DNA from: Curtobacterium sp. ZW137 | Lineage (GTDB): Bacteria; Actinomycetota; Actinomycetes; Actinomycetales; Microbacteriaceae | Assembly (NCBI RefSeq): GCF_003762905.1 | Contig: NZ_RJKS01000003.1 | Location: forward strand, 496,001 to 560,000 | Length of the DNA: 64,000 nt | Direction of reading: 5' to 3' | Part shown: one piece after another, positions 8,601-16,466 of the stretch | Numbering within the stretch: the stretch's first letter is position 1 | How the letters are laid out: each line of letters opens with the position of its first letter | Program-made: the position numbers and the translations under genes | The notes under the pieces: generated by a model | The model's input: only the letters and a program-made list of their open reading frames with translations | What the model was told of the DNA's origin: nothing | Database searches by the model: none

Positions 8601-9330
8601 AGCAGTCGCGGTCGCCGATCACGGCGACGCGGCCCTCACCGTCGCCGAAGAGCTGGACCTCGACGTGCCGCGCCGGCCGGACGAGCCGTTCGAGGAAGAT
8701 GCCGGCGGACCCGAACGCGGCGGAGGCGGTGCGCTCGACGCTCGCGTAGGCCTGTCGGACCTCGTCGAGGGTCGCGCACGCCTGCATGCCGATCCCGCCA
8801 CCGCCCCCGGTGGCCTTGAGCATGAACGGCAGGCCGATGCGCTCCGCCTGGGCGACGGCTTCGTCGACGTCGGCGAGGAGACCGGTCCCCGCGAGCATCG
8901 GCACCCCGGCCGCCGCGGCGAGCTCGCGGGCGGTGTGCTTCGCGCCGAACTGCACGATCTGGTCGGCCGTCGGTCCGACGAACCGGATGCCGGCGTCCTC
9001 GCACGCACGGGCGAACGCGGTGTTCTCGGACAGGAAGCCGTACCCGGGGTGCACGAGCCCGGCGCCGGTGTCCTTCGCGGCGCGCACCACGGCGTCGATG
9101 TCCAGGTACGAGTCGCGTGCGGGCGCCGGACCGAGCCGGACGGCGACGTCGGCCTCGCGGACGTGCGGTGCTGCGCGGTCGGCGTCCGAGAAGACGGCGA
9201 CGGTGCGCATGCCGAGCGCCTTGGCGGAGCGGATCACGCGGCGGGCGATCTCGCCGCGGTTCGCGACGAGGACGGTGTTCGTGCTGAGTTCCACGGTGGC
9301 GGTCCCGGTGGGGTCGGGCGCGGCGGTCAC
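5662..9330 (-). CDS. Biotin-dependent guanidine/urea carboxylase
   Basis: The 1222-residue enzyme has a biotin carboxylase part (NTVLVANRGEIARRV at the N-terminus, ATP-grasp loop GGGGGIGM, EVNTRLQVEHP), then KipA/KipI-like carboxyltransferase domains (IDVVVPGTMTMIQDLPGRVG near residue 475). It ends with a biotinyl domain whose modified lysine is K1185 in VEAMKM. It carboxylates guanidine or urea using ATP and bicarbonate. Adjacent DUF1989 genes point to guanidine as the substrate, the product carboxyguanidine being deiminated to allophanate. The carboxyltransferase motif reads APWTPWNIEFIRRING, with Trp where bacterial relatives as I recall have Asp (and yeast urea carboxylase Asn). The GTG 9330 start overlaps the upstream stop. 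Confidence 0.9.
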   Translation of the reverse strand: MTAAPDPTGTATVELSTNTVLVANRGEIARRVIRSAKALGMRTVAVFSDADRAAPHVREADVAVRLGPAPARDSYLDIDAVVRAAKDTGAGLVHPGYGFLSENTAFARACEDAGIRFVGPTADQIVQFGAKHTARELAAAAGVPMLAGTGLLADVDEAVAQAERIGLPFMLKATGGGGGIGMQACATLDEVRQAYASVERTASAAFGSAGIFLERLVRPARHVEVQLFGDGEGRVAVIGDRDCSLQRRNQKVIEEAPAPALPRRVREDLHASARRLAESVGYRSAGTVEFVYDPVREEASFLEVNTRLQVEHPVTEEVFGVDLVELMLRLARDGAAGIEPDVFTRSWTPTGHAVEARVYAEDPAKGSLPSSGLVTRAVFPERDGVRVDGWVETGSEVSAFYDPMLAKVIATGETRDDALDLLRDALADTRVDGIVTNAGLLRSLTDDLELRTATHSTSTLDETADPDPRIDVVVPGTMTMIQDLPGRVGYWQVGVPPSGPFDAASFAEANRAVGNPDGAPALEITATGPTLRFSAAGVVALTGAPVPVALDGEPVALWEPVEVGAGQTLAVGAAPGPGLRSYLAVRGGFDVPTYLGSAATFTLGGFGGHAGRALLAGDVLRPGSPDSDAPHPAFPAGARLGLVGGPTPAERRTALTDAWEIAVTEGPHAAPDFFTRADLDVFYATDYAVHHNSARTGIRLIGPRPGWARTDGGEAGLHPSNIHDTPYAVGAIDFTGDTPIILGPDGPSLGGFVCPAVVASGDLWKLGQLRPGDTVRFVPVREADAAALEASRASRTVPRTGGDGDDGLIARLDATDARPGVAYRRDGDDNVLVEYGDMTLDIALRMRVHALMTKLQEEAPAGILDITPGIRSLQVHTDASVLKASTMAGLLRELEDEIPPTDQLVVPSRTVKLPLSWDDPATRLAIERYMAGVRNDAPWTPWNIEFIRRINGLDSVDDVFRTVFDASYLVLGLGDVYLGAPVATPLDPRHRLVTTKYNPARTWTAENSVGIGGAYLCIYGMEGPGGYQFVGRTVQIWNRFRRGGLFQEDPWALRFFDRIEWYPVGAEELLELRAETDAGRGSFETVDGEFSIASYNRFLSDNATSIADFRAQQARAFDEEKERWRASGEFDVRDEPAVVLPDEVVLPAGATAVTAPFTSTVWQVDVRPGDRVDEGQRLLAVEAMKMESMVHAPVEGHVLEVYIKPGDQVAPGQVLAAIGVPA

Positions 9331-10019
9331 GGCTGGACCACGATCATGCGCAGCGGGGTGCAGGAGAAGTCGTTGCACGGGTTGTTCATCTGCGGGCAGT
9401 TCGACACGATCACCAGGACGTCCCGCTCGGCGCGGACGGCGACCCGCTTGCCCGGGGCGCTCATGCCGTCGACGATGCCGAGTGCGCCGTCGGCCTCGAC
9501 CGGCACGTTCATGAACCAGTTGAGGTTCGACACGATGTCCCGGACGCCGAGTCCGTGCCGCCCGGCCTCGGCGAGGAAGTTCTCGCGGCAGCCGTGCTGG
9601 TACTGGGTGTGGTGACCGTAGCGGAGCGTGTTCGACTCCTTCGAGCACGCGCCGCCGATGGTGTCCTGGCGGTCGATCTCGTTCGCGACGACGGTCATCA
9701 GCGGACGACCCTCGTTCGACATGAGGACGGTGCCGGTGCGGACGTAGGCGTTGCCCTGGGCTGCCAGGGTGTCCGGCACGCTGTAGCGCTCGTCGGGGTC
9801 GTGCGCGTCGTAGACCAGGCAGTCGGCGCTCTGGTTGCCGCCGACGTCCACGATCGTGAGCACCTCGCCGGCCCGGACGACGGCGGACCACGGCGCGAGC
9901 GGGGCGACCCGGTCGTCGCGGACCACGGCCCCGGGCACGAGGGACTCGCTCCAGTCGAGCGGGACGTCGGGGCCGTGGACGGCGCCGACGGGGACGGTGG
10001 ACGTGAGCGTGTCGGTCAT
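9327..10019 (-). CDS. DUF1989 protein, probable carboxyguanidine deiminase subunit (UAAP2 type)
   Basis: This 230-residue protein belongs to the DUF1989 family long annotated as urea carboxylase-associated. Visible family features include VVRAGEVLTIVDVGGNQSAD, GGACSKESNTLRYG, NLNWFMNVPVEADG and a cysteine-containing C-terminal segment (SNCPQMNNPCNDF). Family work assigns the paired DUF1989 proteins as the two subunits of carboxyguanidine deiminase, which turns carboxyguanidine into allophanate plus ammonia. ATG 10019 overlaps the stop of the other DUF1989 gene (ATGA), and its own stop overlaps the carboxylase start, so the subunits and carboxylase are made together. Which subunit is A or B is not certain from sequence alone. 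Confidence 0.85.
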   Translation of the reverse strand: MTDTLTSTVPVGAVHGPDVPLDWSESLVPGAVVRDDRVAPLAPWSAVVRAGEVLTIVDVGGNQSADCLVYDAHDPDERYSVPDTLAAQGNAYVRTGTVLMSNEGRPLMTVVANEIDRQDTIGGACSKESNTLRYGHHTQYQHGCRENFLAEAGRHGLGVRDIVSNLNWFMNVPVEADGALGIVDGMSAPGKRVAVRAERDVLVIVSNCPQMNNPCNDFSCTPLRMIVVQP

Positions 10020-10858
10020 CAGCAGCCTCGTGCTTCCGCGTGGTCGATCGAGTTCAGGTAGGCGCGGGTGAGCTCCGGCGACGCGGTGAAGCGGTCGTCG
10101 GCGGCCGTCGTCGGGGCACCGCGCCAGGCGTGCACGCGCAGGGGACCGACCGCGTACTCGGGGCGGGGGTCGATCGGGTGGGCGACGTTCGCGACGAGGA
10201 CGAGCAGCGGCAGCTCGGCGACCAGGGTGACGTGGTGACCGGGGCCGGCCGACCCGGTGAACTCCATCGCGCCGTCCGGGTCGATGCGCACGCCCTGGAA
10301 GAACGAGACGCTCGGCGGCAGGTCCTGCTTCGTGAGCCCGTGCTTCGCCGCGGCCTTCGCGAAGAGCGATCGTCCGCTCGGCGTCGGACCCTCGGGTGCC
10401 GCTCCGCCGTACTTGCGCTCGTTCCACGCGTCGGTGGATGTGCCGCAGAACGCGTCGTGGTGGCCGGACGTGTCCTCGACCACCGTCGCGAGTGCCCGGC
10501 CGTCGCCGCTGAGCAGGGGCGAACCCTGCCCGAGGTACGCCTGCCACGGGATCTTCTGGGTGTCCGCGACGTTGAGGCGCTCCCACGGTTCGAGGGCGTT
10601 GAACAGCAGCAGGTGGGCGCAGGCAGCACCCGTGGGGTCGTCGAACCGGATCCGGGACCCCCGGGCGAGCACCTTGTGGGTGTACCCGCCCGGGGCGACC
10701 GTCTCGGCCCAGACCAGGTCGGCCGTGTCCACGCCATCGGGGGCGAACGGGGACGACGACGCGGGGACGTACGGCATCCAGTCGGACGTGGCACCGCCCT
10801 GGGCGCGGGCGTCCGAGCGTGAGGCGGTCACGCTGTCGGTCTGGTGCAGGTCACGCAC
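10019..10858 (-). CDS. DUF1989 protein, probable carboxyguanidine deiminase subunit (UAAP1 type)
   Basis: This 279-residue DUF1989 protein is the partner of the following gene. Characteristic segments are THKVLARGSRIRFDDPTGAA, CAHLLLFNALEPWERLNVAD, STDAWNERKYGG and VSFFQGVRIDPDG. The start is GTG 10858, preceded at the right distance by GGAAGG. The two DUF1989 proteins probably form a hetero-oligomer that deiminates carboxyguanidine. The gene is 45 bp downstream of the permease and is the first of four overlapping genes. No membrane segment or signal peptide is present. The older annotation as a urea amidolyase accessory protein remains possible if the carboxylase works on urea. Confidence 0.85.
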   Translation of the reverse strand: MRDLHQTDSVTASRSDARAQGGATSDWMPYVPASSSPFAPDGVDTADLVWAETVAPGGYTHKVLARGSRIRFDDPTGAACAHLLLFNALEPWERLNVADTQKIPWQAYLGQGSPLLSGDGRALATVVEDTSGHHDAFCGTSTDAWNERKYGGAAPEGPTPSGRSLFAKAAAKHGLTKQDLPPSVSFFQGVRIDPDGAMEFTGSAGPGHHVTLVAELPLLVLVANVAHPIDPRPEYAVGPLRVHAWRGAPTTAADDRFTASPELTRAYLNSIDHAEARGC

Positions 10859-10903
10859 GGTGGTTCCTTCCGGTGGTGCTGGCGTTCGAGGACGACGACG
10901 GGG

Positions 10904-12490
10904 TCAGGCCTCGACGGGGGTGGGGGCGGTGTGCGGCACCTCGGCGAGGGTGATCGGACCGTGCGCACGGTGCCGCCACGACGACCACGCCCAGCCGACG
11001 AGCAGCACGGTGCCGATGAACAGCAGCGCGCTGTACTGCAGCCACCACGAGTGGCCGGTCAGGTCGTAGATCTCCGGACGGGGCCAGATCAGGTTGACGG
11101 CCATGCCGATCTGGAACGCGACGGCGAGGGCGTTCAGCGGGATGCCCCAGCGGCCGAGGGTGAAGAGCGGCTTGCCGTCTTCGTCCACACCGCCCGGCAG
11201 GCCCGTCCGACGGAGCCGGATCCGCTGGACGAGCAGCGGGCCCGTCACCCCGAGGTAGGCCAGGTAGAGCATCGCGATGCACAGGCTGGACAGCGCGGTG
11301 AAGATCGCGGACTGGCCGATGTTCACGGCGAGTGCCAGGCCGGCGCCGACCCCAACGACGATCGAGGCCGCGATCGGGGTGCCCGTCCGGGGCGAGACGC
11401 GGGCGAGGGTGCGGTGGAAGGGCAACGCCTTCTCGCGGGCCATCGAGTAGACCATGCGCGCCCCCGCGGTCTGCACGGCCAGCGTGCAGGCGAAGACGGC
11501 GACCGCGACGGTGCAGAGCAGCAGGCGCCCGGCGACGTCGCCGAGTGCGGACGTGATCACCCAGGCGAGTCCCTGTGTCGCGAGCTTGCCGTCGGTCAGG
11601 CTCGGGGCGGCGACGAGGGCGCCGATGATGAGCAGCCCGCCGCCGAGGCCGGAGACCGTGAGCGCGCGGACGATCGTCTTCGGGGTGGTCCGCCTCGGGT
11701 TGTGCGTCTCCTCGGCGAGCTCGCCCGCGGAGTCGAAGCCGACCATCACGTACGCGGCCATCAGGGACGACGCCAGGAACGCCCAGACGTAGGGCTCGGT
11801 GCTCGTCGAGCCCTCGGTCGAGAACACCACAGCGGCCGAACGGTGCGGCAGGAGGAACAGGGCGGCGATCAGGACGACGACGCCGACGATCTCCACGAGG
11901 ACGCCGAAGCTGGTCACCCGGGCCATGAACCGGACGCTGACGATGTTGACGATCGTCGTCACGGCGAGCATCACCAGTCCGAGGATTACCGCGTTGGCGG
12001 CGCCCGTCGGCGAGGCGACCGAGGGATCCGCACCGGGACCGCCGACGAGCTGGAAGCCCGCCCAGATCGTCGGCAGGACCGCCTGGACGGCGATCGCCGC
12101 GACGGCGACGGTGAGGATCTGCCCGATGATCATCGTCCAGCCGGTGAACCAGCCGAACCGGGGACCGGCGAGACGGCTCGACCACTGAAAGACCGCGCCG
12201 GAGATCGGCCAGCGGGCCGCGAGCTGGGCGAAGTTCAACGCGACCAGCAGCTGACCGCCGAACACCAGCGGCCACGCCCAGAAGAAGGCGGCGCCGCCGA
12301 GTCCGAACCCGAGCCCGAAGAGCTGGAAGACCGTGGTGAGGATGGAGACGAAGGAGAAGCCGGCAGCGAAGGACGAGAACGAGCCGACCCCGCGGTGGAG
12401 TTCCTGCTCGTAGCCGAGACGGGCGAGGCCCTGGGAGTCGACGCTGGACGTGGCGCGCGGTGCGTGGAGCGGTGCTTCGGGAGAGCGCAT
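10904..12490 (-). CDS. APC-superfamily permease of the carboxylase operon
   Basis: The 528-residue protein has about twelve hydrophobic segments, beginning near residue 40 (FSSFAAGFSFVSILTTVFQL), and the amino acid/polyamine permease signature around GFDSAGELAEETHNPRRTTP. It should import the substrate of the operon across the cell membrane; such permeases are regular partners of DUF1989/carboxylase clusters. ATG 12490 was chosen because it has an AAAGG site upstream and the longer reading frame lacks family similarity. It is the first gene of a minus-strand operon running to 3240. Its promoter region carries the palindrome at 12513-12530 and faces the divergent promoter of the phosphotriesterase-fold gene. 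Confidence 0.85.
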   Translation of the reverse strand: MRSPEAPLHAPRATSSVDSQGLARLGYEQELHRGVGSFSSFAAGFSFVSILTTVFQLFGLGFGLGGAAFFWAWPLVFGGQLLVALNFAQLAARWPISGAVFQWSSRLAGPRFGWFTGWTMIIGQILTVAVAAIAVQAVLPTIWAGFQLVGGPGADPSVASPTGAANAVILGLVMLAVTTIVNIVSVRFMARVTSFGVLVEIVGVVVLIAALFLLPHRSAAVVFSTEGSTSTEPYVWAFLASSLMAAYVMVGFDSAGELAEETHNPRRTTPKTIVRALTVSGLGGGLLIIGALVAAPSLTDGKLATQGLAWVITSALGDVAGRLLLCTVAVAVFACTLAVQTAGARMVYSMAREKALPFHRTLARVSPRTGTPIAASIVVGVGAGLALAVNIGQSAIFTALSSLCIAMLYLAYLGVTGPLLVQRIRLRRTGLPGGVDEDGKPLFTLGRWGIPLNALAVAFQIGMAVNLIWPRPEIYDLTGHSWWLQYSALLFIGTVLLVGWAWSSWRHRAHGPITLAEVPHTAPTPVEA

Positions 12491-12512
12491 GGCTACAGAC
12501 CTTTCGCGGAGT

Positions 12513-12530
12513 ACCTGTCGTGTGACAGGT
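12513..12530. promoter_or_regulatory. Palindromic operator candidate of the carboxylase operon
   Basis: ACCTGTC and GACAGGT form a perfect 7-bp inverted repeat around GTGT, 22 bp before the permease start. The size and symmetry fit a TetR-type operator, and a TetR gene ends this operon. The assignment is inference from context. Confidence 0.6.
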
Positions 12531-12648
12531 AGTGCGACCAGTGTCGTGCGGGGCTGTGTCGCCGTCGTTGCCCGGCTGTTTCGGGCACGTGTCGGAAGTC
12601 GCCCGCGTGTAAACGTTCGGGGTCGGCCGGAACGATCGACGACACCCG

Positions 12649-12690
12649 TGGACAAGAGGGATCCAAACCGATGTAGATTGGATCCGTCAA
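12649..12690 (+). promoter_or_regulatory. Promoter with tandem GGATCC operators (VanR type)
   Basis: The cores GGATCC at 12659-12664 and 12680-12685 are 21 bp apart. A TGGACA hexamer at 12649 and TAGATT at 12674-12679 give a plausible -35/-10 pair with a 19-base spacer. One operator core is in the spacer and the other directly abuts the -10, so a bound repressor would block the polymerase. The promoter serves the phosphotriesterase-fold gene. Confidence 0.75.
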
Positions 12691-12714
12691 GTCCGCCACG
12701 GTGAAAGGTACGTC

Positions 12715-13734
12715 GTGATCCAGACCGTCCTCGGTCCCGTCGAGTCGTCCGGGACCGGCCCGGTGTCGATGCACGAGCACCTGCTCACCGACGCCAGCGC
12801 ACTGCAGCGACCGGGCGTCGAGGCGCTCGAACCGAGCCTGGCCGTCACGGCGGACCTCGCAGCGGCCCTGCGGTGGAGTCAGCTCGCGCTCGCCGACAAC
12901 CTGCGACTCGACGACCTCGACCTGCTCGCCGACGAACTGCGCATCGCCGGGGTCGCCGGGCTCGGGCTCGCGGTCGACCTCAGCTCGCTCGGCTTCGGGC
13001 CGGACCACGCCCGGCTGCCCGCGCTCGCGCTGGCGAGCGGCGTCGACGTCGTCGCGGGCTACGGCGCCTACCTGCCGCGCCTGCTGCCGGAGTGGTACAC
13101 CGAGCTCGACACCGACGGGCGACAGCAGCTCTTCGAACGCGCGCTGACCGAGGCGGTCCCCGGGACGCACTACCGTGCCGGCATCCTCGGCCTGATGGGC
13201 ACCACGTCCGCGTTCGCCACCGCCGACGGGGACGAGGAGCGCCGGAGCCTGACGGCCGCGGCCCGGGCCGCCGTCACCACCGGCGCCGCCGTCGTCGTCC
13301 GGCTGGCGGCCGACGCCCGGAACGGCCTCGAGGTGCTCGCGCACGTCGTCGCCGAGGGGGTGGACCCGAGCCGCGTCGTCTTCTCGACCGTCGACGAGTT
13401 CCTCGACCTGCCGTACCTGCGGGACCTCGGGCAGGCCGGCGCCGTCCTCGAGCTCTGCTTCGGCAACGAGGGCTCGCACGTCGGCCGGATCCGGAACGCC
13501 AGCGACCCGCAGCGCCTCGACGCCTTCCTCGCCCTGCGCGACTCCGCGCCGGAGACCCGGTGGGTGTTCGGTCACGCGACCTGGACGAAGGGGCAGCTCC
13601 GTCGGCACGGCGGGCACGGCCTCGACCACCTGACCGCCCGCGTCGTGCCGGGGCTCCGGGCACTCGGCGTGCCGGACGACGTCCTCACCCGCATCACGGT
13701 GGACGAGCCCGCACGGCTGCTCGACCGCCCCTGA
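12715..13734 (+). CDS. Phosphotriesterase-fold protein with a degenerate metal site
   Basis: The 339-residue protein matches the phosphotriesterase branch of the amidohydrolase superfamily: MHEHLL near the N-terminus (H20, H22), the segment AGILGLMGTTSAF and FGHATWTKGQ near the C-terminus. Canonical enzymes carry a bridging Lys or Glu where GLMGT is found, and His ligands where VVVRLAAD and VVFSTVDEF occur here, so several metal ligands are replaced. It may have altered chemistry, one metal or no activity. GTG 12715 follows an AAAGG site. It is the first gene of a pair with the aldehyde dehydrogenase and is controlled by tandem operators at 12659-12685. Confidence 0.75.
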   Translation: MIQTVLGPVESSGTGPVSMHEHLLTDASALQRPGVEALEPSLAVTADLAAALRWSQLALADNLRLDDLDLLADELRIAGVAGLGLAVDLSSLGFGPDHARLPALALASGVDVVAGYGAYLPRLLPEWYTELDTDGRQQLFERALTEAVPGTHYRAGILGLMGTTSAFATADGDEERRSLTAAARAAVTTGAAVVVRLAADARNGLEVLAHVVAEGVDPSRVVFSTVDEFLDLPYLRDLGQAGAVLELCFGNEGSHVGRIRNASDPQRLDAFLALRDSAPETRWVFGHATWTKGQLRRHGGHGLDHLTARVVPGLRALGVPDDVLTRITVDEPARLLDRP

Positions 13735-13778
13735 CCCCGACCACCAGCGCACCGCACCACGTCCCCGGAGGAACCACC

Positions 13779-15233
13779 ATGAGAGACACGCTCGCACCCC
13801 TGGCCCCGCTCGAGCCGTTCCTCGTCGACGGCACGTGGACCGCGCCGGACGGTGCCGAACTGCTCGACGTCCTCGACCCGGCGACCGAGGTCCTGCTCAC
13901 CCGGGTGCCGCAGGCCGGGCCGGTCGAGATCGACGCCGCCGTCGCCGCCGCGCGCCGGGCGCACGAGGACCGCCGGTGGAGCGGGATGAGCCCGCACGAC
14001 CGGAGCCGGATCCTGGGCCGCGTCGCCGACCTCATCGAGGAGCGGCTCGAGGAGCTCGCCGTGCTCGAGACCCGCGACAACGGCAAGCCGATCGAGCGGT
14101 CCCGCGCGGACACGGCGACCTCGGCCCGCGTGTTCCGCTACTACGCGGGCGCCCCGTCCCGCCTGACCGGCACCGTGGTCCCCGTCGACGGCGGCCAGCA
14201 CCACGTGTACACGACCCTCGAACCCGTCGGGGTCGCGGCGCTCATCCTGCCCTGGAACTTCCCGATCATGACCGGGGCGTTCAAGCTCGCCCCCGCGCTC
14301 GCCGCAGGCTGCACCGTCGTGGTGAAGCCGGCCGAGCAGACGCCGCTCACGATGCTCCGCGTCGCGGCGATCTGCGAGGAGGCCGGTGTCCCCGCCGGGG
14401 TCGTCAACGTCCTGACCGGTGACGGTCGGGTCGGCGCCGCGCTCACCGCGCACCCGGGCGTCGACAAGGTGTCGTTCACCGGCAGCACGGAGGTCGGCCG
14501 CAAGGTGATGACCGCCGCGAGCGCCGACTTCAAGCGCCTGACGCTCGAGCTCGGCGGCAAGAGCCCGAACATCGTCTTCGAGGACGCCGACCTGGACGCG
14601 GTCGTGGTCACCGCGATGCGGGCGTCGTTCGGCCACTCCGGCCAGATGTGCACCGCTGGGAGCCGGCTGCTCGTCCAGCGGTCGGTGCTCGACGAGGTCA
14701 CCGAGCGTCTCGTCGCGGCCGTCCGGAAGGTCCCGGTCGGCGACGGTCTCGACGGCGGGATCACCGTCGGACCGCTCGTGTCCGAGGAGCAGCGGCAGCA
14801 GGTCCTCGGGTACATCGAGCAGGGCAAGGCCGAGGGAGCCACGGTCGCGGTCGGCGGCGGCGTCCCCGAGCGCCCCGGCTACTACGTCGAGCCGACGCTC
14901 TTCACCGGTGTCTCGAACACGATGACCATCGCGCGCGAGGAGATCTTCGGACCCGTCGTCGGGGTCATCCCGTTCGACGACGAGGACGAGGCGATCGCCA
15001 TCGCGAACGACCAGACCTACGGACTCGCGGCGGGCGTCTGGACCCGTGACCTCGCCCGGGCGCACCGGATGGGGCAGCGGCTGCACGCGGGGACGGTGTG
15101 GGTGAACACCTACAACCTGTTCGACCCGGCGCTGTCCTTCGGCGGTGTCGGCGAGTCCGGTCTCGGCCGGGACCTCGGCGAGGAGGCGCTGCGGGCGTTC
15201 TGCGAGTCGAAGAGCGTCGTCATCGCGCTCTGA
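13779..15233 (+). CDS. Aldehyde dehydrogenase (NAD(P)-dependent)
   Basis: This 484-residue cytosolic enzyme oxidises an aldehyde to the acid. The catalytic pair is clear: E257 in LTLELGGKSPN and C291 in GQMCTAGSR, 34 residues apart as in the family. The motifs LPWNFP, KPAEQTPL, FTGSTEVG and EIFGPVVG are also present. ATG 13779 follows a strong GGAGG site. It lies 44 bp after the phosphotriesterase-fold gene in the same transcript. In this cluster the natural job would be to remove aldehydes produced by the copper amine oxidase and the flavin oxidase (inference). The exact substrate cannot be read from sequence. Confidence 0.92.
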   Translation: MRDTLAPLAPLEPFLVDGTWTAPDGAELLDVLDPATEVLLTRVPQAGPVEIDAAVAAARRAHEDRRWSGMSPHDRSRILGRVADLIEERLEELAVLETRDNGKPIERSRADTATSARVFRYYAGAPSRLTGTVVPVDGGQHHVYTTLEPVGVAALILPWNFPIMTGAFKLAPALAAGCTVVVKPAEQTPLTMLRVAAICEEAGVPAGVVNVLTGDGRVGAALTAHPGVDKVSFTGSTEVGRKVMTAASADFKRLTLELGGKSPNIVFEDADLDAVVVTAMRASFGHSGQMCTAGSRLLVQRSVLDEVTERLVAAVRKVPVGDGLDGGITVGPLVSEEQRQQVLGYIEQGKAEGATVAVGGGVPERPGYYVEPTLFTGVSNTMTIAREEIFGPVVGVIPFDDEDEAIAIANDQTYGLAAGVWTRDLARAHRMGQRLHAGTVWVNTYNLFDPALSFGGVGESGLGRDLGEEALRAFCESKSVVIAL

Positions 15234-15236
15234 GAC

Positions 15237-15305
15237 CACGACCGCGGCACGACCGTGGGCGCGACCGCGACCACGACCGCGAACCGGTCAGCGGCCGCGG
15301 TCGTG
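15237..15305. terminator. Weak stem between convergent genes
   Basis: CACGACCGCGG (15237-15247) can pair with CCGCGGTCGTG (15295-15305). The loop is long and the distal arm lies in the last codons of the transporter gene. Several shorter pairings are possible in this repetitive GC-rich stretch. A role as terminator of two convergent operons is tentative. Confidence 0.3.
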
Positions 15306-16466
15306 CCGGCCCAGCGCCGGGACTGCCGCGAGCTGCAGCGCGGCGAGCACGACGAGGGCCCAGCCGGACCCGACCGCCGACACCAGGACCCCGCCCACGA
15401 GCGAGCCGACGGCGTAGCCCGCGCTCGTCACGGCCGAGAACACGCCGACCCCGGTCGCGCGGCTCCGGTCGTCGAGCGTGCGGGTGCTGAGGATCGTCAG
15501 CGTCGGGAACAGCGGCGAGTACCCGGCACCGACGAGCACGGCCCCGGCGGCCGCCGTCGGGAAGTCGTGCGCGACGGCGAGGACGACGAGCCCGGCGGCG
15601 AGGACCACCAGCGCGCCCCGAGCCGTGCGGACCGGCCCGACCCGGTCCGGCAACCCGCCGAGGAGCAGCCGCACCCCGACGACGCTCGCCGCGAAGACCG
15701 TGAAGACGTTCGCCGCGCCGGTCAGCCCCTGCGCGCCGACCCCCTGCCCGACGAGGTGCTGGATGAGGAACGCGATCATGAAGCCCTCGGCTGCCCAGGC
15801 GACCAGGCCCGCGGCACCGGGGCGCACGACCGCACGGAGCACCGGTGCGATGCCGGTCCCCGTGGGACGGGCCGGGCTGCGGTATGCCGGCGCGGATCCG
15901 TCTCGGGCGAGCAGCGCCACGGCGAGCCCGGCGAGCTGGATGCCGATCGCGACGATCCACACGGAGCGGTGCCCGGCGGACTGGTACAGGTTCTCGCCAA
16001 CCACCGGCCCCAGGGCGAGTCCGATCCAGACGGCGAGCCCGAACAGGCCGAGGGCGCGGCTCCGCTGGGTCACGGGGACCTCGGCGACGACCCAGGCGGT
16101 CAGGGCCGTGGCGGTCGCGGCGTTGCCGGCGCCGAAGACGAGACGGCTGACCGCGAGCGTCGGGATGCTCAGCGCGACGAGCACGATCCCGAGCCCGACC
16201 GCCGCCAGCAGTCCGGCGCCGAGGAGCACGCGACGTGGTCCGAGCCGGTCGCTCAGGACCCCGGCCACCGGCATCGCACCGATCGCGACGAACCCCGCGA
16301 GCGAGACGAGCAGTCCCCCGAGCGCCGGGTCGGCGCCGAGCTGGTCCGTCGCCAGGCGCGGCACGACCGGCGTGCTCGCGCCGTTCACGACGTAGCCGGC
16401 GGTCGACGCCAGCACGAGGAGCCAGAACGCCGCTCCCCGGACGCCGGACTCGGCGAGCGGTCTCAC
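15288..16466 (-). CDS. MFS transporter
   Basis: The 392-residue protein has about twelve hydrophobic segments and the MFS loop 2-3 motif (GVLSDRLGPRRVLL). A second half follows after a short cytosolic linker near residue 190. It starts at GTG 16466, which overlaps the stop of the RidA-like gene (GTGA). Because it is co-transcribed with a RidA enzyme from a promoter carrying the cluster's operators, it probably imports the cluster substrate or exports a product. The direction and cargo cannot be told from sequence. Confidence 0.85.
   Translation of the reverse strand: MRPLAESGVRGAAFWLLVLASTAGYVVNGASTPVVPRLATDQLGADPALGGLLVSLAGFVAIGAMPVAGVLSDRLGPRRVLLGAGLLAAVGLGIVLVALSIPTLAVSRLVFGAGNAATATALTAWVVAEVPVTQRSRALGLFGLAVWIGLALGPVVGENLYQSAGHRSVWIVAIGIQLAGLAVALLARDGSAPAYRSPARPTGTGIAPVLRAVVRPGAAGLVAWAAEGFMIAFLIQHLVGQGVGAQGLTGAANVFTVFAASVVGVRLLLGGLPDRVGPVRTARGALVVLAAGLVVLAVAHDFPTAAAGAVLVGAGYSPLFPTLTILSTRTLDDRSRATGVGVFSAVTSAGYAVGSLVGGVLVSAVGSGWALVVLAALQLAAVPALGRHDRGR

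Noticed and set aside
10859-10903. Guanidine riboswitch before the DUF1989 genes
   Set aside because: The gap is only 45 bp and shows no ykkC-like structure; the permease leader is short as well.
12715-13734. Active phosphotriesterase or quorum-quenching lactonase
   Set aside because: Several metal ligands are replaced, so an active enzyme of the standard type cannot be claimed.
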